The notes below the pieces were generated by a model. It was not told where the DNA came from. It searched no databases and saw only the letters and a list, made by a program, of their open reading frames with translations. The translations under genes were made by a program, and so were the position numbers. Below are positions 34,929-43,988 of a stretch of 64,000 bases of DNA, piece after piece (positions within the stretch are counted from its first letter, which is position 1; each line of letters starts with the position of its first letter). This DNA comes from Bacteroidota bacterium. GTDB taxonomy: Bacteria > Bacteroidota > Bacteroidia > Bacteroidales > F082. The DNA lies in assembly GCA_009773165.1 (NCBI GenBank), contig WOUZ01000001.1, positions 434,001 through 498,000 on the forward strand, in the 5' to 3' direction.

Positions 34929-35043
34929 TAAACGGATGAATTGAAAAAAACAGTGATATATTTGAAACGATTTCGCTTGAAAAGGGGCAGGGAAGCGTTA
35001 GAAAATCTGCCAAAGTACAAGGCTAATTACTATCACACCAAAA

Positions 35044-36822
35044 TCAATCCTGCGAAATCTCGCTCAGTTTGTTTCGGTAGGTGATAAACACATTGGCGCG
35101 GGAGATATAGCCAAGGTATTTGCCGTCCTTCAGTACCACGATGTTGTATTTGCCCGAATCCTGAAACATGGCAGCTACCGTTTCCATCGGGTCGTCGGGT
35201 TGAATGATAAAGCTTGGGTAAACCATGATGTTGTCGACCAATGTTGGGTACAACTCCCTGTCGAACATGATATTACGAATATCATCCAAAAGAATATGAC
35301 CCTTGAAAACACCTTGCTCGTCAACCACAGGAAAAATATTTCTCTTTGATTTACTGATCACGTTTACCAAATCTTCGAGTGTTTGTCCGGGTTGAATTTT
35401 ATGGAAATTGGTTTCAACAAGCCGGCCCACTTTCATCATATTCAAAATGCTTTTATCTTTATTATGTGTCACCAGTTCGCCGCGCTGAGCCAGCTGATAG
35501 GTGTATACCGAGTTGGAAACAAACACTTTGGCTGTTGCATAAGCAATGGTCGAAACAATCATAAGCGGGACAAAGAGGTTATAGCCTCCCGTTATTTCTG
35601 CAATGAGAAAAATGCCTGTGAGAGGTGCATGAAGTATTCCGGCTATCATTCCGCCCATTCCCACAACAGCAAATTTACCGGGATGCAAGTCGCCCAAACC
35701 CGTTTCGTTGATGAAAACAGCATAAAAAAGCCCAAGAAAAGCGCCCAGAAACAAGGCTGGGGCAAAAATTCCTCCCACTCCTCCTGCTGCAAAAGTTAAG
35801 GATGTGGCAAAGGCTTTCATGAGCAATACGGCAGCAAAAAGAGCAAAAACCACCCACATTTCTTCTTTGTAACCAAAAAAGATGGAGTTGTTGTAAAGCG
35901 CGCTGTAATCACCTTTAAGACTCTGGTTGATAGCACCGTAACCTTCACCGTATAGTGCAGGGAAAAAGAAAATCAACAAACCAAGTAATCCGGCCCCAAG
36001 CAGAAACCGAACCCACCAAATTTTAAACGTTTTACCAAAATAAGATTCTACAAAAATGGAGACGTGGGTGAAATATACCGAGAGTAACCCGGCCAAAACT
36101 CCCAGTCCGACATAGAAAAGTGTATTGGAAGGATCGAAGGCCACACCCAACTCGATAGGATACATAACAGCCTGACCCAAAACAAAATACGAAGTAAGGA
36201 CAGCTGTGACAGTAGCAATAAGCAACGGCACAAGAGAGGCCATAGCCAGGTCGACCATGATCACTTCAAGGGCAAAAACAATAGCTGCAATGGGTGATTG
36301 AAAAATGGATGCCATTGCTGCTGCACTTGCCAGACTGATCATAAGGATAATTTGCCGGTGGTTCAGTCGCAGAAATTGTCCCAGATTGGAACCAATGGCA
36401 GCTCCTGTAGAAACGGTAGGGCCTTCAAGTCCGACAGAACCACCAAAACCAACCGTAAAGGCACTCGATATAATGGCTGAAAAAGTATTGTGAAATTTTA
36501 TCAAGCCATTCTTTCGGGAAATAGCATACAACACCCCCGGAATACCATGACCGGGCTCCTGCCTGACAATAAAACGCATAAAAAGGATAGCCAACAATAT
36601 TCCTACCGCCGGATAAAAGAAATAAAGGATGTTTTCGTATTGATTGGCGAAGCTGCTTGTTAACAAATACTGAATAAGGTGAGCCGATTTTTTGATAATT
36701 ATTGCTGAAATTGCAGCCATTATTCCAACCACAATACTCAGCATATAAATGTATTGCCTATCGGAAATATGTTTTGCCCGCCATTCAAAAAACCGACCTG
36801 ATAAAGTGCTTTTTCGAGCCAT
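35044..36822 (-). CDS. ClC family chloride channel/antiporter with CBS pair
   Basis: A 592-residue inner-membrane protein. ClC signatures are visible: GHGIPGV (normally GSGIP), GFGGSVGLEGPTV with the gating Glu, and GGVGGIFAPALFLGAFLG. After ~430 membrane residues, the C-terminus carries two CBS domains (from about VGRLVETNFHKIQPGQTLED; ending YNIVVLKDGKYLGYISRANV), which usually bind adenine nucleotides. It moves Cl- or exchanges Cl-/H+. The His in place of the selectivity-filter Ser is seen in other bacterial ClCs and may change anion preference. I start at ATG 36822 because the longer frame adds 28 basic residues with no match to the family. It stands alone, convergent with the lipoprotein gene. 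Confidence 0.9.
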   Translation of the reverse strand: MARKSTLSGRFFEWRAKHISDRQYIYMLSIVVGIMAAISAIIIKKSAHLIQYLLTSSFANQYENILYFFYPAVGILLAILFMRFIVRQEPGHGIPGVLYAISRKNGLIKFHNTFSAIISSAFTVGFGGSVGLEGPTVSTGAAIGSNLGQFLRLNHRQIILMISLASAAAMASIFQSPIAAIVFALEVIMVDLAMASLVPLLIATVTAVLTSYFVLGQAVMYPIELGVAFDPSNTLFYVGLGVLAGLLSVYFTHVSIFVESYFGKTFKIWWVRFLLGAGLLGLLIFFFPALYGEGYGAINQSLKGDYSALYNNSIFFGYKEEMWVVFALFAAVLLMKAFATSLTFAAGGVGGIFAPALFLGAFLGLFYAVFINETGLGDLHPGKFAVVGMGGMIAGILHAPLTGIFLIAEITGGYNLFVPLMIVSTIAYATAKVFVSNSVYTYQLAQRGELVTHNKDKSILNMMKVGRLVETNFHKIQPGQTLEDLVNVISKSKRNIFPVVDEQGVFKGHILLDDIRNIMFDRELYPTLVDNIMVYPSFIIQPDDPMETVAAMFQDSGKYNIVVLKDGKYLGYISRANVFITYRNKLSEISQD

Positions 36823-36926
36823 AGAAATCCACCCCAATTTGTTGAAGCGAAAATAAACAATAATTTGTCGCTTCCGCCGGCTATTATTTCGAAATGAAAA
36901 GATCAACCGGATAAAGGTAAAATTCT

Positions 36927-36934
36927 TACTTTCG
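36927..36934 (+). promoter_or_regulatory. -7 box for xth
   Basis: TACTTTCG fits the Bacteroidetes -7 pattern TAnnTTTG with one mismatch; it is 19 bases before the exodeoxyribonuclease III start. No clear -33 box. Confidence 0.45.
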
Positions 36935-36953
36935 TCCGTTAAATTGCCTTTTT

Positions 36954-37718
36954 ATGAAAATTATATCTTATAACGTGAATGGTGTCAGAGCTGCCATCAA
37001 CAGAGGATTTTTGCAATGGCTCGAAGCCGAGTCTCCCGATGTGTTGTGTCTTCAGGAAATAAAAGCCACCCATGATCAGATACCTTTAGTTGAATTTGAG
37101 GCTATTGGCTATCATCATTATTGGTACCCGGCACAAAAAAAAGGATACAGCGGAGTGGCGCTTTTGTCGCGCATCAAACCCGATCATGTGGAGTTTGGAA
37201 TGGGAATAGAGCGTTACGATCAGGAAGGGCGCTTTTTGCGTGCCGACTTCGGAGATCTGTCAGTCGTTTCCGTTTACCATCCTTCGGGCAGCAGCGGCGA
37301 TGAAAGGCAAGCGTTTAAAATGCAGTGGCTCAACGACTTTGAAACATATATCGAAACCTTGCGCACTGTTCGCCCCCGACTTATTGTTTCGGGCGATTAT
37401 AATATTTGTCATCGGGCTATCGACATACATGACCCGGTAAGGAATGCCACAATATCGGGTTTTCTGCCCGAAGAGCGGGAATGGATGAGCGCATTTTTGA
37501 ACAAAGGATATGTGGATACATTTCGCCATTTGGTGAAAACCCCGCATAACTACAGTTGGTGGAGTTACAGGGCAAATGCACGTGTAAATAATAAAGGCTG
37601 GCGTATTGATTACCACATGATAACCGAAAACCTGCTTCCGTATTTACATTCAGCCCGTATACTGGCTGATGTGGTTCACTCCGACCACTGTCCTGTTGTG
37701 GTGGAGCTAAGTTTTTGA
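36954..37718 (+). CDS. xth: Exodeoxyribonuclease III (AP endonuclease, XthA/ExoA family)
   Basis: A 254-residue base-excision repair enzyme of the EEP superfamily. It cuts 5' to abasic sites and removes blocked 3' ends. Active-site residues in the usual order: N7 in SYNVNGVRAA, E35 in LCLQEIKA, YHPSG (about 108-112), SGDYNI (D147, N149), GWRIDYH and the final HSDHCPV with the catalytic D-H pair. The length and these motifs match the ExoA/Xth family. The gene is convergent with acpS, 82 bp apart. DNA and Mg2+ are the substrate and cofactor. Confidence 0.94.
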   Translation: MKIISYNVNGVRAAINRGFLQWLEAESPDVLCLQEIKATHDQIPLVEFEAIGYHHYWYPAQKKGYSGVALLSRIKPDHVEFGMGIERYDQEGRFLRADFGDLSVVSVYHPSGSSGDERQAFKMQWLNDFETYIETLRTVRPRLIVSGDYNICHRAIDIHDPVRNATISGFLPEEREWMSAFLNKGYVDTFRHLVKTPHNYSWWSYRANARVNNKGWRIDYHMITENLLPYLHSARILADVVHSDHCPVVVELSF

Positions 37719-37800
37719 CGAAATTTTTAAGGTTAAAACGTAAGAATAAGAGGAGCAAACAAAAACAGGTCGAATCTTATAGGAAAGTGAGAGGAAATCT

Positions 37801-38175
37801 TCACTTTTCAAGTACCACAAAGGCACTTGCCATCTCTTTGACATGTGAAATGCTCAGATGAATATGCTGAACACCTTCATTTTCAATGTATTCTTTCACT
37901 TTACCATGTGTGTGAATAATGGGTTTACCCAGCTCGTCGTTTACGACTTCGATCTCGTGAAAAGCCATTCCGTACCTGTAGCCTGTTCCTAAAGCCTTGA
38001 AAAAAGCTTCTTTAGCAGCAAATCGTGCTGCATAATGTTGGTATGTTGTTGCTTTATTGTCGGCATAAGCCTGCTCCAGTGCGGTAAAAAGTTTCTCGCG
38101 CAACCCGCTATTGGCTTTCATATGCCTTTCCATGCGGCCAACTTCGATGATATCAGTTCCTATTCCAAAAATCAT
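37801..38175 (-). CDS. acpS: Holo-[acyl-carrier-protein] synthase
   Basis: A 124-residue cytoplasmic enzyme that moves 4'-phosphopantetheine from CoA to apo-ACP. Key motifs: N-terminal IFGIGTDIIEVGR with the Mg2+-binding Asp, and FAAKEAFFKALGTGYR with the second ligand. Length is as expected. I start at ATG 38175; the frame is open for 11 more codons but those match nothing in the family. The next gene on the same strand starts elsewhere, and the upstream gap of 68 bp separates it from the PHP phosphatase. Confidence 0.94.
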   Translation of the reverse strand: MIFGIGTDIIEVGRMERHMKANSGLREKLFTALEQAYADNKATTYQHYAARFAAKEAFFKALGTGYRYGMAFHEIEVVNDELGKPIIHTHGKVKEYIENEGVQHIHLSISHVKEMASAFVVLEK

Positions 38176-38242
38176 GTGAGATGCTATTAGGTGACAAATG
38201 TAGTGCATTGGAAGTTAAAAACCCTTCGCTGCCCTGAAGCTG

Positions 38243-39088
38243 TCATACAATTGGGGTTTCATGCCAGTTACCGTCGGCGAACACCATGCTGCTTCGATAG
38301 CCTGCTGCCATAAGGGCTTCGGCAGCACGTGGAAATTCTGCCTGCAGCTCCTCCGGCTGATGGGCATCGGAGCTTATAATAACAGGGATTTTCATCTTTT
38401 TCATTTCACCCAAAATCCATCCCGAGGGATAGAGGCTGTCACAACGTTTTTTATAGATCCCGCGGGTGTTGATTTCAGTAATAAGCCCTTTTTCTTTGAT
38501 CAGATGCAGAGTCTCGAAAATATGATTTTGATACCATTTCGCCTTTTCACTAAAATAGCGGTTTTGGTTGTGCATCTTTATCTTATCGAAATGACCAATA
38601 ACATCAAATGTTTCATTTACAATCATTTCGTTCGTTTGATCGTAAAAGGCCTTCACTCCTTTCCGGATGTCGCCACTATAAAAATCATTCAATCCCTGAT
38701 CGTAAACAGCAGCATCAGGACCATCGGTAAACCATAAATTATCCTGATGCGCACTTCCAACCAGATGAACCGATCCAATTACATAATCCAGATCCGCTTC
38801 CGATTTCAGCTCGTCGAAACGCTGCGTCATTTGAGGCACATAATCCATCTCCAGGGCCAGATGAATGCGGATGCGGCCATCAAACTGCTGTTGCAGATTT
38901 CTGATCTCATCGCGGTACTGAAGCAGATGTTCGCGTTTGAGCGAAAAGGGATTATCGAAAGGTAAAGGAGAATGATCAGAAAATCCGATTGCTGTCATCC
39001 CCTGCCGTAAAGCTTCTTCAACATAGGCGATTGCCTGTTGCCTGCCATCGGAATAAAGTGTGTGCGTGTGATAATTGATACCCGTCAT
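38243..39088 (-). CDS. PHP-family phosphatase, histidinol-phosphatase-like (HisK/HisJ)
   Basis: A 281-residue PHP-fold metal-dependent phosphatase. The N-terminal metal motif NYHTHTLYSD (H6, H8), then SDHSP, LALEMDY, IGSVHLVG, DVIGHFDKIK, LITEINTRGIYKK and VIISSDAHQPEEL follow the order of HisK-type histidinol-phosphate phosphatases. Other PHP proteins have related motifs, so the substrate is likely but not proven. No other his gene is next to it, and the flanking acpS gene is unrelated. Cytoplasmic; no signal peptide. Confidence 0.85.
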   Translation of the reverse strand: MTGINYHTHTLYSDGRQQAIAYVEEALRQGMTAIGFSDHSPLPFDNPFSLKREHLLQYRDEIRNLQQQFDGRIRIHLALEMDYVPQMTQRFDELKSEADLDYVIGSVHLVGSAHQDNLWFTDGPDAAVYDQGLNDFYSGDIRKGVKAFYDQTNEMIVNETFDVIGHFDKIKMHNQNRYFSEKAKWYQNHIFETLHLIKEKGLITEINTRGIYKKRCDSLYPSGWILGEMKKMKIPVIISSDAHQPEELQAEFPRAAEALMAAGYRSSMVFADGNWHETPIV

Positions 39089-39277
39089 ATAAAAAGTCAG
39101 TAATGATTGGCAAAAATAATCAAAACAACTGCCTGTCGTAAACGATCAACAAAGTGGCGACAGATTTAGCAATTTGGTAATCCAAGGTTAAAAAAAACAA
39201 ACAAAAACCCTTCAAAACTGTTAATGAGTAGTAATTTAGCATTTCTAAACCTTTTTAAAACACGTAAAAAAATACCC

Positions 39278-39892
39278 ATGCTATCCAAACCAGCACAAAC
39301 TTCCGAAGCCCTTCATCCCTTGATTCAAAACCGTTGGAGTCCGCGCGCTTTTTCATCAAAGCCTGTCGGTGACACTCAGTTAAGACGCATTTTTGAGTCG
39401 GCCCGCTGGGCTCCCTCTTCGTCAAACGAACAACCATGGCGTTTTATAATTGGTTTTCTGGGCGATCAAACGTATATAAAGATTTTTTCTATCCTTGTTG
39501 AATTCAACCAGTTATGGGCAGGAACAGCGCCTGTTCTCATGTTAGGCATCGCCAAAAAAACCAGTTCAAAAAATCCTGAGCGACAAAATAAATCAGCCGT
39601 TTATGATTTGGGTCAGGCCCTTGCCTACCTTACGTTTCAAGCTATGGCTGATGATTTATTTGTTCATCAGATGGGAGGTTTTGATGCGGCTAAAGCAGCT
39701 GAATTGTTTCAACTACCTGCCGATCATGAAGTTATAACCGTTTCGGCTATCGGATACATTGGCGATCCCGACATTCTTTCGCCAAACTTTAAAAAGATGG
39801 AACTGGATCAACGCTACCGCCAACCCATTGATGAAATGGTTTTTACCGACACATTTGGTCAACCGGCCCCTTTTCTTACATCAGCCGGATAA
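39278..39892 (+). CDS. Nitroreductase family protein
   Basis: A 204-residue FMN flavoprotein. FMN- and substrate-binding motifs: NRWSPRAFSSKPV at the N-terminus, ESARWAPSSSNEQPWRFII, AGTAPVLMLGIA, and VSAIGYIGDP near the end. It would reduce nitro or quinone-like compounds with NAD(P)H. Two ATGs are possible, 39224 and 39278; the second gives the usual N-terminus MLSKPAQTSEALHPLIQNRW. The first adds 18 residues of no family match. The 3' end lies 61 bases before the next start on the same strand, and a strong -7 box for that gene lies between. Confidence 0.85.
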   Translation: MLSKPAQTSEALHPLIQNRWSPRAFSSKPVGDTQLRRIFESARWAPSSSNEQPWRFIIGFLGDQTYIKIFSILVEFNQLWAGTAPVLMLGIAKKTSSKNPERQNKSAVYDLGQALAYLTFQAMADDLFVHQMGGFDAAKAAELFQLPADHEVITVSAIGYIGDPDILSPNFKKMELDQRYRQPIDEMVFTDTFGQPAPFLTSAG

Positions 39893-39923
39893 ATGCGTTT
39901 CGGTGTCGCTTGTGATGATTGAT

Positions 39924-39931
39924 TACCTTTG
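39924..39931 (+). promoter_or_regulatory. -7 box for the M28 lipoprotein gene
   Basis: TACCTTTG is a perfect TAnnTTTG match 22 bases before the ATG at 39954. This supports the internal start for that gene against a much longer open frame. Confidence 0.6.
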
Positions 39932-39953
39932 CGACCTGAAATACTATCAGCCC

Positions 39954-40958
39954 ATGAGAACGCTATTCTATTTACTTTCATTGATATATTTAGTGTCAGC
40001 CTGTAACGGAACTACACAAAAACAAACGCGGTCGGAGGAAACATCTGTGGCAGTAAAAAAAACAGCAGTTCCTGTGTTCAGCAGAGATTCTGCTTATAAC
40101 TTTGTGGCTAAACAACTTAGCTTCGGCCCGCGGGTTCCCGGATCAGAGGCACATGCTGCCTGTGCGTCATGGTTTGCAGCAACAATGGGAAGCTTTGCCG
40201 ACACGGTCTTTGTTCAGAATTTCAAAGCAAGAGTGTACACCAAAAAGGTGTTTGATGGAAAAAATATCATCGCAAGTTTTAATCCGAAGGCTGCAAAACG
40301 TATCATTCTGGCAGCACATTGGGATTCACGTCCTTATGCCGATCACGACCCTGATGAAAAAATGCACAGAACGCCTATCGACGGGGCCAATGATGGCGCA
40401 AGTGGTGTTGGCGTTCTTATGGAAATAGCGCGTCTGCTTCGTGCACAGCCCATCAGCCCGTCTGTTGGTATCGATATCATCTTTTTCGACCTTGAAGACT
40501 ATGGGCCACACAACAGCGAACGCGATGCCGGCGATGATGATTACTGGGCGCTGGGTTCACAATATTGGTCGAAAACACCCCATCAACAGGGTTATCAAGC
40601 TAATTTTGGTATTCTGCTTGATATGGTTGGTGCGGCAGGTGCTGTTTTCCCGCGCGAATATTATTCACAGCAATATGCTTCATGGGTGTTGGATAAAGTG
40701 TGGCGTACAGCACAACTGATGGGCTATGACAGCTATTTTTCAAACAGGCCGGGACTACCTATCAATGATGACCATATTCCTGTGAACCGCATTGCCGGAA
40801 TCCCGATGATTAATATCATTCATCAGGATCAGAATAGTTCCAATGGCACTTTTTATGAGCACTGGCATACCATCAATGATAATCTTGATCAGATTGACAA
40901 ACAAACATTACAGGTTGTAGGTGAGGTTGTTACGCGTGTTATTTATGAGGCATCATAG
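39954..40958 (+). CDS. M28-family glutaminyl-peptide cyclotransferase-like lipoprotein
   Basis: A 334-residue zinc enzyme with lipoprotein signal MRTLFYLLSLIYLVSAC. Zinc ligands are visible: AAHWDSRPYAD (His and Asp), DGANDGASGVGVLMEIARLL with the second Asp, DLEDYG and HWHTINDNLDQI near the end. The pair FDLEDYGPHN and the WDSRP opening are typical of bacterial glutaminyl cyclase-like proteins, which cyclise N-terminal Gln to pyroglutamate; many T9SS-secreted proteins in Bacteroidetes carry such pyroglutamates. An aminopeptidase function cannot be excluded. The frame is open 195 bases further upstream, overlapping the nitroreductase gene, but the lipobox and -7 box fix the start here. Confidence 0.87.
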   Translation: MRTLFYLLSLIYLVSACNGTTQKQTRSEETSVAVKKTAVPVFSRDSAYNFVAKQLSFGPRVPGSEAHAACASWFAATMGSFADTVFVQNFKARVYTKKVFDGKNIIASFNPKAAKRIILAAHWDSRPYADHDPDEKMHRTPIDGANDGASGVGVLMEIARLLRAQPISPSVGIDIIFFDLEDYGPHNSERDAGDDDYWALGSQYWSKTPHQQGYQANFGILLDMVGAAGAVFPREYYSQQYASWVLDKVWRTAQLMGYDSYFSNRPGLPINDDHIPVNRIAGIPMINIIHQDQNSSNGTFYEHWHTINDNLDQIDKQTLQVVGEVVTRVIYEAS

Positions 40959-40985
40959 GAGAATACAGTGGGCTGACGCGTTTAT

Positions 40986-41055
40986 AGACATGCGACCCCT
41001 CCGGGGACGAAAAAGATTTATGTGCAGGGTTGTTAGAGACATGTGACCCCTCCGG
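40986..41055. repeat. Two short direct repeats in an intergenic region
   Basis: The motif agacatgcgacccctccgg (40986-41004) recurs with one change as agacatgtgacccctccgg (41037-41055). Each contains cccctccgg with partial dyad symmetry. The pair lies in a 215-bp gap between convergent genes. Nothing else is seen in the gap. Confidence 0.6.
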
Positions 41056-41173
41056 AGTCAATAAGACTTTCAATAATTTGCTCCAAAGTGTAAGAATTCT
41101 TCAAAAAGAAAGCATCAGGGAGTTTTTCAGCCAACCCTAACTAGCCTGGAAGTGCTTTTTAATAACCTGATTG

Positions 41174-42742
41174 CTACTCGCTGAAATATGTTACGCAGCG
41201 GTTTACAAGCTGTAGCACACTTCTCATTTTTTCCAAATCAACTTTTTCCATCCTGTCGCGGGGCGAATGATAATCCTTATGAAAACCTGAGAAGAAAGTC
41301 ATCACAGGCACACCTGCTTCGGCAAATGCTGCGTAATCGCTCCCCGAGTTTCCATTAACATTCCAGATATCCAATTCAAAAGACGGCTTCAGTGAACTGT
41401 TGCTCATACGAACAAGGGCCAAAAGACTTGAATCCTGCGAGCGCATCCCAACGCTGAGAATCCGTTGAAGGCTGTCTTCTTCAGCACTGCGTGAGATCAT
41501 ATCCATATTGATATACAAGCGGATATCCTTTGCTTTTTCATTCAGCTGATTCACAAAAGCAGTACTTCCCAACAACCCTTTTTCCTCGGCATCCCAACAG
41601 GCAAACAGGATATTTTGTTGTGGAATCATTCCGCTTTCCTTCCATTTCTTTGCGAGAGCCAACACCCCCGAAGCCCCTGAAGCATTGTCGTCAGCTCCGT
41701 TATAAATACTGTCGCCCCTTCGCCCCAAATGATCGTAATGGCCGCCAATGACAATAGATTTTGAACTATCAACACCTTTAATCATTCCAATAATATTTCG
41801 GGCTATAATGCTTTCATTCAGCACTTTTGTGGATAGTTTTACCGTTTTTTCAGGAAGCAGAACCGGCCGATTTTCAGCATTTATCGCATAGTGTCGTTCA
41901 GTTTTTGATATATCCAATCCCGTAAAATCGGCTAACTCCTGTGTAAGTAACTCATCAGGGAAAAAAACCGGTATGCAGGCTCTGCTGGTGTCAGTCGGGA
42001 AAAGATAGTCGTGATCGAGATAGGCAGAAGCATCCGTACCTGTAATGCTTGAAACCCAATTCCTAAACACCTTTTCACCGGAAGCACCAGGCAGTTGAGG
42101 ATTCACCATAAGAACAGCTTTTGCGCCGTAGTTCAAAGCGTTGCGACGCTTTTGCGCCAGATCAGCCCCCTTATTTCTGAATTCTCTGCCAAATTTTTTC
42201 CAGACGATTTCATTCGTGTCGGCTTGACCGGGAAATCCGTCAAACATGATGACAATTTTATCCTTGAAATCACCTTTGGAAAAATCGTTGTAGGTGCTGT
42301 CAGAATTGATAAGTCCGTAACCTCCAAAGCTCAATTCTCCGGTAACCTCATCTGAAACAAGGCACGACAGCACTTCGAAATTTAATTTATGTGTGGCAAT
42401 ACTTGCGTTTTTGTTATTTCCAAAGCTGATTGCGGCATGCTGAGTTGTATTACGCCACAGCTCAAAGCCTTGAAAATAGGCAGAAGTTGACTGCTCATTA
42501 GTTACTTCTTTCAAATCAGTAACGGGTGAAAGACCTAAATGAAGCATATACTCAGCAATGAAATCGCCGGCGAGGTAGCCTCCTTTCGTAGCTGTTTCGC
42601 GACCTTCCATTTTATCGGATGAGAGTTGCTGCATTAGTCCCTCAAAGTCGTTGATGCGGGGTGAAGCTAAGTCGGAAGTTTGCTGAGCTTTAACACAAAC
42701 CGAAATGAAAAGAAAAAATAAAAAGAAACCTCTTTTATACAT
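41174..42742 (-). CDS. Secreted M28-family peptidase with PA domain
   Basis: A 522-residue exported metallopeptidase with signal peptide MYKRGFFLFFLFISVCVKAQ. A PA-like insert lies at about 120-260 (KDKIVIMFDGFPGQADTNEI, NYGAKAVLMVNPQ). The M28 catalytic half has GGHYDHLGRRGDSIYNGADDNASGASGVLAL (zinc His and Asp; seen as GGHYDHLG and GADDNASG), FACWDAEEKGLLGST with catalytic Glu-Glu, INMDMI and FFSGFHKDYHSPRD. It is a likely aminopeptidase. It starts 29 bp after the iadA stop on the same strand, so it is probably cotranscribed with the isoaspartyl dipeptidase gene, and it may act on peptides left by the cyanophycinase-like enzymes. Confidence 0.9.
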   Translation of the reverse strand: MYKRGFFLFFLFISVCVKAQQTSDLASPRINDFEGLMQQLSSDKMEGRETATKGGYLAGDFIAEYMLHLGLSPVTDLKEVTNEQSTSAYFQGFELWRNTTQHAAISFGNNKNASIATHKLNFEVLSCLVSDEVTGELSFGGYGLINSDSTYNDFSKGDFKDKIVIMFDGFPGQADTNEIVWKKFGREFRNKGADLAQKRRNALNYGAKAVLMVNPQLPGASGEKVFRNWVSSITGTDASAYLDHDYLFPTDTSRACIPVFFPDELLTQELADFTGLDISKTERHYAINAENRPVLLPEKTVKLSTKVLNESIIARNIIGMIKGVDSSKSIVIGGHYDHLGRRGDSIYNGADDNASGASGVLALAKKWKESGMIPQQNILFACWDAEEKGLLGSTAFVNQLNEKAKDIRLYINMDMISRSAEEDSLQRILSVGMRSQDSSLLALVRMSNSSLKPSFELDIWNVNGNSGSDYAAFAEAGVPVMTFFSGFHKDYHSPRDRMEKVDLEKMRSVLQLVNRCVTYFSE

Positions 42743-42771
42743 TGATTTTGAAATAAGAAATAAGCATTTAA

Positions 42772-43899
42772 TTAGCGCACCATCAAACCATTGGCCATAA
42801 CATGAATGATTTCAAAATCCTCATTTAACAACACCAAATCAGCATCATAACCCTCTTTGATATACCCTTTTCCGGCAAGCTGAAGGATATCAGAAGGGTT
42901 TGAAGTAGCTACCTGCAAGGCTTGTTCAAAAGGAATATTATCCTCTAACACAGCCTCTTTTATCTCGCGAAGTATAGAAGATGGAAGTCCCATTTCGATT
43001 TTGATGAGTTTCCCTGTCTCCGGATCGAAGCCTGGCAATGAGCCGCATGAATCGGAGGTGAAGGTGATGTGCTTGAGAGGCACGCCACTTTCAAGGAGTT
43101 TTTTCAGCGCAACAGAAGGTTTTATTTCTTCGTCCATGTAATAAGGATAGGAGCTGGTGGTGATATCCACATAACCTTTTTTACCATATTCTTTTGCGTC
43201 TTCGAAAATATAACTATTTCTGTTGCAGTGTGTTGGTACAAATTGTTTGTAATTCAGTTCGCTGTTGGCAACTACCTGATGGATTGGTCTGAAAGGGTCA
43301 ACGGCATCGCCCATATGAACATTTACAATGCCTGCTTTTCCTCCAATCATTCCTGCAACGCGTGTATGAGCAGCCAAACGCGTAAGTTCAGCCGTTGTGG
43401 GCACCGAAGAACGATGATCCGAAACAGCAATCTCACCAAGTCCAACCACCTCTTCGATCAATGCAATATCGCGGAGAATATCCCCTGTTATACTTGGCGG
43501 AGGAACCTGATAAGCGCCGGTATACATCCATGCCGACATTCCCTGAGCGCGCAGTGATTTCACTTTCATTAAAACACTGTCCACGTTTCGGGTGATACCA
43601 TCCGTGCCAAGGCAGCCAACAACAGTCGTCACGCCAGCTTCAACCATCATGCTGATTTGAAGTTCCGGCATTCGGCTTCCGGGTCCGCCTTCACCTCCGC
43701 CTCCGGTGATGTGAACATGGGCATCAACTAGCCCGGGAATGAGTTTATTTCCCTCACATTCAACAATATGTACATCCAATTCAGGAGGTAAATTAATGCT
43801 GTCTTTTATGGCAATAATGCGCTTCCCAGCCACCATCACGTCTTTCTGTCCTTCAAAAAAAGGACTGTAAACTGTTGCGTTCTTAAATAAAGTGATCAT
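42772..43899 (-). CDS. iadA: Isoaspartyl (beta-aspartyl) dipeptidase
   Basis: A 375-residue amidohydrolase without signal peptide, so cytoplasmic. It opens MITLFKNATVYSPFFEGQKD. Metal ligands are H61 and H63 in GLVDAHVHITGGGGEGGPGS, with E70 in GEGG. GEIAVSDHRSSVPT, NVHMGD, VPTHCNRN and TFTSDSCGSLPGF are IadA landmarks in order. The enzyme splits beta-linked Asp-Xaa dipeptides, including beta-Asp-Arg, the product of cyanophycinase. This is the key reason for reading this locus as cyanophycin use. The gene is divergent from the first S51 gene across an 89-bp gap and is followed by the M28 peptidase gene. Confidence 0.92.
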   Translation of the reverse strand: MITLFKNATVYSPFFEGQKDVMVAGKRIIAIKDSINLPPELDVHIVECEGNKLIPGLVDAHVHITGGGGEGGPGSRMPELQISMMVEAGVTTVVGCLGTDGITRNVDSVLMKVKSLRAQGMSAWMYTGAYQVPPPSITGDILRDIALIEEVVGLGEIAVSDHRSSVPTTAELTRLAAHTRVAGMIGGKAGIVNVHMGDAVDPFRPIHQVVANSELNYKQFVPTHCNRNSYIFEDAKEYGKKGYVDITTSSYPYYMDEEIKPSVALKKLLESGVPLKHITFTSDSCGSLPGFDPETGKLIKIEMGLPSSILREIKEAVLEDNIPFEQALQVATSNPSDILQLAGKGYIKEGYDADLVLLNEDFEIIHVMANGLMVR

Positions 43900-43988
43900 A
43901 AAATCGCTGTTCTAATTTTCTTCAAAAATATTCATTTTTTGGTTGCTGATTTTTTCTCTATTTTCGCTTCATACTTATCAAATTTTTT

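Noticed and set aside
39759-39953. Upstream extension of the M28 lipoprotein frame
   Set aside because: It overlaps the nitroreductase gene; the lipobox signal and the -7 box place the start at 39954.
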